Position numbers and translations under genes: made by a program
The notes under the pieces: generated by a model
Database searches by the model: none
What the model saw: only the letters and a program-made list of their open reading frames with translations
What the model was told of the DNA's origin: nothing
Source: Paenibacillus popilliae ATCC 14706
GTDB lineage: Bacteria > Bacillota > Bacilli > Paenibacillales > Paenibacillaceae
Direction of reading: 5' to 3'
DNA length: 41,945 nt
Assembly: GCF_000315235.1 (NCBI RefSeq)
Contig: NZ_BALG01000526.1
Coordinates: forward strand, 1-41,945
Part shown: positions 36,208 through 41,945 of the stretch, in pieces
Position numbering within the stretch: position 1 is the first letter of the stretch
Layout: the number at the start of each line of letters is the position of its first letter

Positions 36208-36247
36208 AAGCCCATGAACCAGGAAAAATGCCAAGATTCATGGGCTT
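36208..36247 (-). terminator. 11-bp perfect inverted repeat, terminator of the toxin-like gene
   Basis: AAGCCCATGAA at 36208-36218 pairs with TTCATGGGCTT at 36237-36247, loop 18 nt. It starts 17 nt after the stop of the 28-aa gene and could serve a convergent antisense RNA from the plus strand, as in type I toxin loci. Confidence 0.55.
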
Positions 36248-36263
36248 CGGTGTGGAGGTTTAG

Positions 36264-36350
36264 TTACACACCAAAGGCTTTCAGCACAAAATGCAACACT
36301 GGAGCAGCCAGCACGCTGATTGCAACTGCGATTAGCGTCTCAATGATCAT
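36264..36350 (-). CDS. 28-aa hydrophobic peptide, type I toxin-like
   Basis: Starts MIIETLIAVAISVLAAPVLH and ends FGV; one membrane helix spans most of the length. The central LAAPV recalls the AP motif of Ldr and Fst type I toxins. AGGGAG lies about 8 nt before the ATG. A perfect inverted repeat follows the stop. The gene sits alone between two direct repeats, with no antitoxin gene, as expected if regulation is by antisense RNA. Small membrane peptides have other roles too, so the toxin call is inference from size, hydropathy and layout. Confidence 0.5.
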   Translation of the reverse strand: MIIETLIAVAISVLAAPVLHFVLKAFGV

Positions 36351-36407
36351 TTCAAACACTCCCTGATAAAAGATTCAAGAAACGATAATGTTCCTTGTAC
36401 GATCTAT

Positions 36408-36551
36408 ATCGGAAAACTTTCTCTATTTTTGAACATTTATTACGGATGGGATGAAAAAAGGTGCATAGCGGATATATACGAGTGCAGTATCACGGAGTGT
36501 TAATAGAATGTAATTCCTTGGTTTTGTACCCTTCCTAGCGGTAATTGCATA
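36408..36551. repeat. ~145-bp direct repeat, copy 2
   Basis: Same order of segments as copy 1: AACTTTCTCTATTT, ACGGATGGGATGAAAAAA, ATGTAATTCCTTGGTTTTGT, GCGGTAATTG. The two copies differ at scattered bases, so the duplication is not recent. The copies bracket the 28-aa gene and both point the same way. Confidence 0.8.
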
Positions 36552-36582
36552 GTCTTTTTTTTTTGATTTCATAGACACGCGC

Positions 36583-36806
36583 ATGATTTACTTTGGACTC
36601 AAAGATCCGGCGTACTACCCTATTACGTTGCAATTTCTCGGATACGGAGATATCGATAGACTTCATGAACTGCATCATCAGGTTCTGGAGACTACCGCTT
36701 CGATCGGCTTCGTGCCCGAAGCGAGGCCGTACCGGCCCATATTACATTGGCACGCAAGTACAAGGGAACGGCGCCATGGGTATCCGATCCACTATTTTCT
36801 AGCTAG
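36583..36806 (+). pseudogene. RNA 2',3'-cyclic phosphodiesterase (ThpR/LigT) remnant
   Basis: The first frame reads YYPITLQFLGYGDIDRLHEL, matching the H-x-T-x-x-FLG block of 2H phosphoesterases with the His lost, and runs to RPYRP. A one-base shift then gives HITLARKYKGTAPW and a stop at 36806. RPYRPHITLARK is the second HxTx motif. The N-terminus is missing, the first catalytic His is Tyr, and there is a frameshift, so it is dead. It is one of only two plus-strand coding remnants in the window. Confidence 0.7.
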
Positions 36807-36931
36807 GAAATTGAACTTTGTTTTGTGAAGCAATAAAAAAGAATTGGAAGCAGTATGGAGCGTAAAGCGAGGCTGAAAATGGAAAAACATCTGCAAATCC
36901 TGTATTGTTGTAAGTCCTGCCAAACAACAAG

Positions 36932-37063
36932 AAGAGGAAAAGAATAACCTGGTTACCGCTCAGGATGCACAGAATGCCTTGAAAAACCTGTTCGCCGAGA
37001 CGATTCAGGAAATGCTGGAGGCCGAGATGGATACGCATCTGGGACGGCGCTATTGTCAATAAA
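36932..37063 (+). pseudogene. IS256-family transposase N-terminal fragment
   Basis: Encodes LVTAQDAQNALKNLFAETIQ, then EMLEAEMDTHLGRRY and a stop. This is the well-known start of IS256/Mutator-type transposases (TTAQDVQNALKDLF, EMLEAELDTHLGY). The catalytic DDE domain is absent. It abuts the group II intron remnant, so one element probably landed in the other before both decayed. Confidence 0.75.
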
Positions 37064-37590
37064 GCTGCGTACTTGGAAACAACATACAAAATCACCCGCA
37101 TATCGAACCATATGGGTCTGGCCTTTGTATTGCTTCTTCATAATCAAAGAATCCTGTTATATCCGCATCCACCACCCCGTTCGTTTTCTTCGTCATGATG
37201 ATTGTATGTAGTGTTCGCAGTGCATCATGACATCCACATCCAGGCCGAAATCCAAAAGAGGATTCCAACAAATCCCTTTCAGCTAATTCTCTGTTTGTAA
37301 CGTGCCAAGCTCTCAGACCCCGGAGTGCCGATTCAAACTCACCAAAACGCTCGAACCGATATTGCCTTCTGTGTGTGTAACCACATCGGCCTGTCTCCAC
37401 TTATATTTTCGAGGCTCCATCACTTCAGCTTTCGCTTTCGGCCCGCTATTTTGCCGTTCTACGCTTAAAGTTTTTCGTTACCGAATAACCTCCAAGAACT
37501 AGCTACAGGACTGCTGGTTAGGCTTTTTCCTGATGGGACTCCCACCCACTAGAATTAACGACCTTGCCCGGCCGCACTACACAAAACTCT
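37060..37590 (-). pseudogene. Group II intron reverse transcriptase remnant, with intron RNA traces
   Basis: On the minus strand LLESSFGFRPGCGCHDALRT and GVVDADITGFFD match the SYGFRPGRSAHDAL and DADIKGFFD blocks of group II intron maturase/reverse transcriptase. An internal deletion then joins to MVRYAGDFVCCFQ, where the catalytic YADD box is YAGD. The thumb and maturase parts are missing. Upstream (37400-37590) the sequence has GGGTGGGAGTCCCATC and CTGTAGCTAG, which look like intron RNA structure. The element is inactive. Confidence 0.7.
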
Positions 37591-37802
37591 TGACAGACCC
37601 CACAATCTCTTTATATGCATCCATAACAGGAGATTTACGTGATGGTTTCACGAGTTTCAAATTCCAGTCTGAACGATCTGCATATTTTTTTGCGGTTCTC
37701 CAGTGAATACCAACCTTTTCTGCAATTTCACCGATTGAAATCCCTTCTACTTCTCTAAGAAATTTGATACATTGTTGCTAAGGCATTTTCAACATCCTTT
37801 GT
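37577..37802 (-). pseudogene. IS21-family IstA fragment
   Basis: ATG at 37802 gives MLKMP then a stop; the same frame continues QQCIKFLREVEGISIGEIAE followed by KVGIHWRTAKKY and SRKSPVMDAYKEI, ending at 37577. This is the helix-turn-helix head of IS21 IstA transposases. There is a nonsense codon at position 6 and the integrase domain is lacking. Confidence 0.6.
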
Positions 37803-38009
37803 CTATCCCCTTCTCGCTTCTACTCAAACAAAACGATAGGGGAAGTATTGGGGTGCTGACAAGTGCCTCTTTCTTTTTCTAGTAAAAATGCAATTTAACT
37901 AGGCATTTTTATGCTGCAATTCTTAGCACTTTTAGTTTGCCATAAACAGTAATACTTCCTCCATTGATTATTAAATTGGCTAATCATCTCCTCTATTTTT
38001 GAAAATTGT
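37803..38009. terminator. AT-rich spacer with bidirectional terminator at 37884-37910
   Basis: AAAAATGC (37884-37891) and GGCATTTTT (37902-37910) form a stem around a short A/T loop, with T tracts on both strands. It lies about 100 bp past the MATE gene stop and would end that operon. No gene is visible in the stretch. Base composition drops sharply to AT-rich from here to the right. Confidence 0.5.
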
Positions 38010-39386
38010 TTATTGTAGTCGCACATTTGCTTGAATCCTTTCAATCTCTAAATCCTTTTTCAGTATACAAAGGGTTCTTTTAACAAATAAAGCAGACATA
38101 ATACATCTTCCAACCCAATACAAGAGAAATCCAAGGTAAATACCAGTAAGCCCCCAATCCGTATATAAACCTGAAAGAATTGATACCGGTATTTGAAAAA
38201 TCCATATCGGCAATACATTGGCATACATATCATAATTTGTTTTCCCTAAGGCTCTCAACACGCTAGCTAGGACACATGCACCACCGATAATTGGTGCCGA
38301 TATACCAATAAGTAGGATTGAGTTTTTCGTTACCTCTACCACTTCATTAAAAGTTGTAAATGTGAATAATATGTACTCCGGAATTAATATAAAAGGTAAG
38401 GAGATGACCATGGTTCCCAGTAACACTATAATTAAAGTACTTTTAAAATACTTATAAACTTCATTTATATCCTTCTTACCCCAAAATCTACCAATTAGTA
38501 TTTTTCCACCAATCCCCAAGCCCATAGCTATAATAAAAATGATCATATCAAGCTGGAAAGCTATTCTTCCCCCTGCTAAATATACAGATCCTAGTGTTCC
38601 CATGATGCCAAACACAACAAGGTTTGCAACATAATCAAAAATAGCTGATCCCATTGGTGGGTAGCTTAGCTTTTGAGATCGTAGGAAAGCTCGTATAGAA
38701 AAGTGCACTTGTATAAGAGAACTAATTTGAAGAATTTTTTCTTTCTTAAACGCTATCATAAGAAGAATTAGTCCAGATAAAGTAGCCAAACTACTACTAA
38801 TACCAGCTCCCACTGCTTCAAAACGGGGAATTGGACCTATACCAAAAATAAAAAAGTACCCGAAAAAAATATTAGTAAGGTTCACTGTAAAGCTAGAATA
38901 CATTGCCCACTTCGTTCGTTTATTTGCGTTTAAAGTATTTTTTAATAATGTAAAGGGTACCAAAAAAAATAATTCTGGGGAGCGAGCAAGTAAATAGGAT
39001 AGGGTAATATTTGTAATATCAGGGTTTCCTACAATTAACCTAAAAATAGGTTTAGCAAAAATAGCCATAAGTAAAATGGACGATAGAGATATTATTAATC
39101 CAAAAATTAGGGTATAAAGCAAGGTTTCTTTGACTTTTTTTACATTATTCTCGCCAAAATACTTAGCTGCAAGCACCTCGTTACTCGTTAGAGAGGCCAC
39201 AATAATGGAAGAAAAGAGAGAAAATATAGCAGCCCCGCCAGATACGCCTGCAAGTTGTTGTACATTCGTTCGGCCAATCATTAAAGTATCAGTAACCCCT
39301 AAGAAAATACTAGTTGTAGAACTAATAAATATGGGGAGCGATAGGATAAGGATTTGATAGTAAGAGGTTTCTTTAAAGCTCTTCAC
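38010..39386 (-). CDS. MATE-family multidrug/peptide exporter
   Basis: 458 aa with 12 predicted membrane segments, the last near the C-terminus. The start (LPIFISSTTSIFLGVTDTLM and later GGAAIFSLFS) and the GAGISSSLATLSG loop at the half-way point are typical of MATE transporters. It starts with GTG, and the start codon overlaps the stop of the SagB-like gene (GTGA), so the two are translationally coupled. The DNA is far more AT-rich than the NRPS region and codons end mostly in A/T, a sign of separate origin. Placed last after a tiny peptide gene and a SagB-like gene, it may export the peptide product; general drug efflux is the alternative. Confidence 0.88.
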   Translation of the reverse strand: MKSFKETSYYQILILSLPIFISSTTSIFLGVTDTLMIGRTNVQQLAGVSGGAAIFSLFSSIIVASLTSNEVLAAKYFGENNVKKVKETLLYTLIFGLIISLSSILLMAIFAKPIFRLIVGNPDITNITLSYLLARSPELFFLVPFTLLKNTLNANKRTKWAMYSSFTVNLTNIFFGYFFIFGIGPIPRFEAVGAGISSSLATLSGLILLMIAFKKEKILQISSLIQVHFSIRAFLRSQKLSYPPMGSAIFDYVANLVVFGIMGTLGSVYLAGGRIAFQLDMIIFIIAMGLGIGGKILIGRFWGKKDINEVYKYFKSTLIIVLLGTMVISLPFILIPEYILFTFTTFNEVVEVTKNSILLIGISAPIIGGACVLASVLRALGKTNYDMYANVLPIWIFQIPVSILSGLYTDWGLTGIYLGFLLYWVGRCIMSALFVKRTLCILKKDLEIERIQANVRLQ

Positions 39387-39769
39387 CGCCTTTCACCACC
39401 CGTTTGATAACCCACATTTATCGTATATAGAACTTGTTCTTGTAAATGATCCAGACTCAATAATTGAATTATCTTCCTATCACGATTAGCCGGAGTTACA
39501 TTGCAAAACAAATTATTTTTTGTAGCTGCCAGCAGAAATTTTTGACAGATTTGAGCAGATGTTATATAAGTATTCCGCAGTTCTCTCTCATGACGATATC
39601 TCCACTGCTTTCGAGTATAGTTTACAGAAATAATTATCATGCATGTAGGGTAACTCGTTTTCATCGTCTTTTTGCTCAATAAGTTGTGAATATACCATGA
39701 GTTATCTTCAAAAGTTATCTTTACTGATGCATGTGTAATCAATTTTGTTGCTTTCTCAATAGTTTTCAT
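39383..39769 (-). CDS. SagB/nitroreductase-like half protein
   Basis: 128 aa from the ATG at 39769 (AGGTGG 9 nt upstream; an upstream TTG at 39811 lies in the hairpin and is unlikely). The second half (WRYRHERELRNTYITSAQIC, KFLLAATKNNLFCNV, LLSLDHLQEQVLYTINVGYQ) follows the pattern of SagB/ThcOx-type FMN oxidases: KYxxRxYR, daGhiaqNlyLaA, GLgac, E..lY.i.vG. Full family members are about 200-250 aa. The N-terminal RxSxRxF flavin-binding part is missing or unrecognisable, so it may be a partner subunit or a degenerate domain. In RiPP clusters SagB oxidises azolines, but no YcaO is nearby. Family call is moderate. Confidence 0.5.
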   Translation of the reverse strand: MKTIEKATKLITHASVKITFEDNSWYIHNLLSKKTMKTSYPTCMIIISVNYTRKQWRYRHERELRNTYITSAQICQKFLLAATKNNLFCNVTPANRDRKIIQLLSLDHLQEQVLYTINVGYQTGGERR

Positions 39770-39797
39770 CTCATTAAACCACCTAATTTGATAATTT

Positions 39798-39837
39798 AAA
39801 TAATAACCCAAGAGAAACTCCTGGGTTATTATTTAAG
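39798..39837 (-). terminator. Hairpin between the 15-aa peptide and the SagB-like gene
   Basis: AATAATAACCCA and TGGGTTATTATT pair perfectly around a short loop, giving a 12-bp or longer stem. No strong T tract follows, so it is likely an attenuator or processing hairpin. It would let the first cistron be made in excess over the two below, as is common after RiPP precursor genes. Confidence 0.6.
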
Positions 39838-39856
39838 TAAATTCTAGTTAGGAGCA

Positions 39857-39904
39857 TTATCCATTTGGCGAAGGGCCATTGGCATAATTTTTCATTTCAT
39901 CCAT
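39857..39904 (-). CDS. 15-aa peptide MDEMKNYANGPSPNG, candidate precursor peptide
   Basis: A strong GGGAGGTGA stands 4-5 nt before ATG, followed by 15 codons and TAA. The peptide has a charged head (MDEMK) and a tail rich in Asn, Gly, Pro and Ser with an NGP-SPNG pattern. It is followed by a hairpin, the SagB-like gene and the MATE gene, all on the same strand. Such a strong ribosome site on so short a frame, plus a promoter and attenuator, suggests that translation of the peptide matters. It may be a substrate of the SagB-like protein, a signal peptide, or a leader peptide controlling the exporter. I know no family for it. Confidence 0.5.
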   Translation of the reverse strand: MDEMKNYANGPSPNG

Positions 39905-39996
39905 TTTTATCACCTCCCTCAGAAATAAATGTAACATTATTCCAAGGAAAATTAAATACTAATTTTAAATATTTCTTAAAATAATATTTTTACGGT

Positions 39997-40025
39997 AATA
40001 TAGGGTTAGTACGCTCAAAATACAA
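39997..40025 (-). promoter_or_regulatory. Sigma-A-type promoter of the peptide-SagB-MATE operon
   Basis: On the minus strand TTGTAT (40020-40025), a 17-bp spacer and TATATT (39997-40002). Transcription would begin near 39990, giving a leader of about 85 nt. The remainder of 39905-40080 is AT-rich without a gene. Confidence 0.5.
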
Positions 40026-40083
40026 AGTATTTTACAGACTCGAACTTGATGTTTATAACGGTAAGACAAGCTTGAACAGCCAA

Positions 40084-40117
40084 AAGAGCTAAGCTCCGGT
40101 TTCGGAACGCAGCTCTT
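40084..40117 (-). terminator. Rho-independent terminator of the protease gene
   Basis: On the minus strand AAAGAGCT pairs with AGCTCTTT, with an inner TCCG/CGGA stem, followed by TTTTGG. It lies about 45 nt past the protease stop. Confidence 0.7.
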
Positions 40118-40160
40118 TAACGATGATGCAGAACTCATGTAATTTGACCTTCGGTTTGCA

Positions 40161-41615
40161 TCATTCTGATTTATTCATCTCATTCTCAACATACTGAAGC
40201 GCCTGATACGCATTCACCATTCGAGCCCACCTGGCTGTGGAATCATTCGCGTGTAGCGGTACTGCTGTATCCTTTACAATATCAGTAATTTCTGCGGGCG
40301 TCTTCTTTAGCTTATATTCATTGAGTTTTTGCATAACCAAAGCATAGGTAGCAGAAACAGCGGAAGTCGCTAAACTTGCGCCGATATCCAAATCATATCC
40401 CTTCGGCAAACCGATCGTTTGCGCAATAGCCGATTGCTCTAAATAGGTTGGAAATGTTGTTAAAAGGGGAAAACGAAAATCAAATTCATCTTGGTGAGCC
40501 ATTGGCCCATAGCTTCCACCAGGGGCATAGAAATCAATCTTTTTGCCATAATTTGAATAAGGAGCCGGCATTCGCTCTAATGTTGAGGCCCCTACAGTTA
40601 CTACCTTAGGAATAATGGAGGGCAAGCGAATAACCTTTGTGCCATCTTCTCCTGTCGGAATCAATTGATTAATATTGCGTCCTTCATTGCCAGCTGAGTT
40701 TACAATGATGCTACCTTTACGATTTGCATAATCGATCGCACGTCGGAATGCCTCAACAACCGTGCCCCCAACTTTATCTGTGTAAGTTTGATAAATCCCT
40801 GAGCTAATGTTAAGTATCTGATGGCCATCATCCGTGGCTGTCACCATGGCTTTGATCATCCAAAATGCTCTTCCCCCCTCACGACTAAACACCTTATAGG
40901 GTACAATTCCAACTTGAGGAGCAACACCTGATATGTTTCCATTGGCAGCAATAATGCCTGCCACCTTCGTTCCATGTCCGTTAACATCCATTGTAGTCGC
41001 CTCTCCTGGCACAAATGAGCGTCCAGGAGCGATAATATTGTCTACCAGATCCGGATGGTTTAGATCAATTCCGCTATCCAAAATAGCTATCGTAACATCA
41101 TGGTTACCTTTAGCTATAGCATAACTTTTTTTCCCCTCCGTCACATCATGAACACCCCACTGCCCGTAAAAATGCGCTTTGGGATCATGTTGAAAATATA
41201 AGCTTGATTGTTTGGAAGGAGCAGAAGCATCCGTTGAATAGTGGGCGGTTAGCGCGGTATCCAATTCAAGCGGGTTCACAACTTCTGCTTCTTGGACGAT
41301 GTATTTTCCATATCTTGCATGAATATACTTGCTTGCGTTATCTATAACCTCCTTTTCGTGATGTTCAATTTGGATGACGCCTATCTCGTTTATACGATCC
41401 AATTTCAATGTAGGAAATTTTTCAGTTAACTCTATTATCATGGGTTGCACATGATGCTTAGCTTTCAGAACGATCATTTGAGCATAGGCTGCGGCTACCC
41501 GTTGAGTCGTTTCAGTGCCGTTTGCTGATAAGTCATTATGGTTCGTGCACGTAAATAATAACACCATCGTTGCGATAAGAAGCGATTTAATTATCGTTAA
41601 CGTTATCGCTTTCAT
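40161..41615 (-). CDS. Subtilisin-like serine protease (S8), secreted or surface-bound
   Basis: 484 aa from the ATG at 41615 (AAGGGGA about 7 nt upstream; the longer frame to 41681 overlaps the previous gene). The N-terminus (KAITLTIIKSLL, then a hydrophobic run to LLFTC) is a signal sequence, perhaps a weak lipobox. The pro-region spans about residues 30-150. The catalytic triad is Asp in AILDSGID (about 177), His in NGHGTKVAGI (about 212) and Ser near 412, with the oxyanion Asn in NSAGNEG (about 308). The serine motif is GASLATS rather than GTSMAxP, an unusual form that needs care. It resembles the protease class that trims leader peptides in lantibiotic clusters, but no such cluster is seen. 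The start lies 1 nt past the stop of the lipoprotein gene, so the two are coupled. Confidence 0.88.
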   Translation of the reverse strand: MKAITLTIIKSLLIATMVLLFTCTNHNDLSANGTETTQRVAAAYAQMIVLKAKHHVQPMIIELTEKFPTLKLDRINEIGVIQIEHHEKEVIDNASKYIHARYGKYIVQEAEVVNPLELDTALTAHYSTDASAPSKQSSLYFQHDPKAHFYGQWGVHDVTEGKKSYAIAKGNHDVTIAILDSGIDLNHPDLVDNIIAPGRSFVPGEATTMDVNGHGTKVAGIIAANGNISGVAPQVGIVPYKVFSREGGRAFWMIKAMVTATDDGHQILNISSGIYQTYTDKVGGTVVEAFRRAIDYANRKGSIIVNSAGNEGRNINQLIPTGEDGTKVIRLPSIIPKVVTVGASTLERMPAPYSNYGKKIDFYAPGGSYGPMAHQDEFDFRFPLLTTFPTYLEQSAIAQTIGLPKGYDLDIGASLATSAVSATYALVMQKLNEYKLKKTPAEITDIVKDTAVPLHANDSTARWARMVNAYQALQYVENEMNKSE

Positions 41616-41616
41616 T

Positions 41617-41898
41617 TTAGTTCCCCTTCGGATTGTATAAGTAATTTGGCGGCGATACATTTTTGATAAAGTAGACCGCATCTAACTGTTTATCCGGTAC
41701 GATCAACCGTTCAAAGCTTCCGAATTCCAGTATGATCGTTTTTCGGCTAAGCCACTTAGTTTCAGACTTTACTTGCATCCGGCTGAAATCGAGAAAGCCG
41801 ACTTCCGCTTGCTGATGGTTCATATAATCTTCCAGGCTCTTTTTGCGTGGCTTAGTAACTGTACATGCCAATAAACACTTCAAGAAAATGTAAACCAA
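41617..41898 (-). CDS. Small lipoprotein, unknown function, start uncertain
   Basis: About 93 aa. The N-terminus is hydrophobic (VYIFLKCLLAC) and ends in a good lipobox LLAC, so the mature protein should be lipid-anchored at the cysteine. After it comes a basic-acidic stretch (TKPRKKSLEDYM) and a small soluble domain ending NYLYNPKGN. No family recognised. The frame is open up to a stop near 41926, but only TTG (41898) or weaker codons can start it, and no good ribosome site is visible. A promoter or true start may lie just past the window edge. It is followed directly by the protease gene. Confidence 0.6.
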   Translation of the reverse strand: MVYIFLKCLLACTVTKPRKKSLEDYMNHQQAEVGFLDFSRMQVKSETKWLSRKTIILEFGSFERLIVPDKQLDAVYFIKNVSPPNYLYNPKGN

Positions 41899-41945
41899 AA
41901 AAACTGACAGTATCCCTATGCAGCTCTAAGCTGTGTTTGAATTTG

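Noticed and set aside
37092-37400. A functional reverse transcriptase, for example a DRT or retron defence gene
   Set aside because: The FRPG and DADI blocks are of group II intron type, the palm is deleted and the catalytic box is YAGD.

Overview
The window looks like Paenibacillaceae DNA (Paenibacillus or Brevibacillus type). Shine-Dalgarno sites are strong and there is a spore sigma-K remnant, an I-C-type CRISPR array and a FusB-like EF-G-binding protein. Almost everything intact is on the minus strand. The centre, about 4.3-35.4 kb, is one large nonribosomal peptide synthetase (NRPS) operon of moderate GC. The flanks are gene debris, CRISPR material, and an AT-rich right arm from about 37.9 kb.

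Left flank (1-4.2 kb): a 9-bp tandem repeat; a broken zeta-toxin-like gene with an intact 59-aa partner upstream; an unrecognised remnant; a 39-codon fragment of the sigma-K N-terminus; then a CRISPR array of 16 repeats and 15 spacers with its leader on the right and no cas genes in view. A second P-loop fragment and an intact FusB/FusC-family gene follow.

NRPS operon, in transcription order (right to left): ArgH-superfamily lyase, PduX-like GHMP kinase, NRPS-1 (C-A-T-C-A-T), NRPS-2 (C-[dead A]-T-C-A(Ser)-T-TE), MbtH-A(Val)-T fusion, P450, a thioesterase-family protein with Cys in place of the nucleophilic Ser, a threonine-aldolase-fold protein lacking both usual histidines, NRPS-3 (A-T-C-A-T), SbnA-like PLP enzyme, ATP-grasp ligase, MFS exporter and a KamA-family radical SAM aminomutase. 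NRPS-3 is the only multimodular protein that begins without a C domain and NRPS-2 the only one with a TE. The inferred line is therefore NRPS-3, NRPS-1, NRPS-2: a six-residue peptide ending in Ser. The kinase, SbnA-like enzyme and lyase together look like a 2,3-diaminobutyrate or 2,3-diaminopropionate pathway.

Most interesting hypothesis: Val is activated on the MbtH-A-T protein, hydroxylated by the P450, and moved by the Cys 'thioesterase' acting as an aminoacyltransferase onto the carrier protein of the NRPS-2 module whose own A domain is dead. This resembles SyrB1/SyrC/SyrE logic but is built from different parts.

Right flank (35.4-41.9 kb): a second copy of the CRISPR leader with an 11-bp repeat remnant; a 28-aa hydrophobic toxin-like peptide between two ~145-bp direct repeats; remains of a ThpR gene, an IS256 transposase, a group II intron reverse transcriptase and an IS21 IstA. 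Next is an AT-rich micro-operon: a 15-aa peptide, a hairpin, a 128-aa SagB/nitroreductase-like half protein and a MATE exporter. It looks like a minimal peptide-modification system. Last are a subtilisin-like protease and a small lipoprotein cut close to the window edge.
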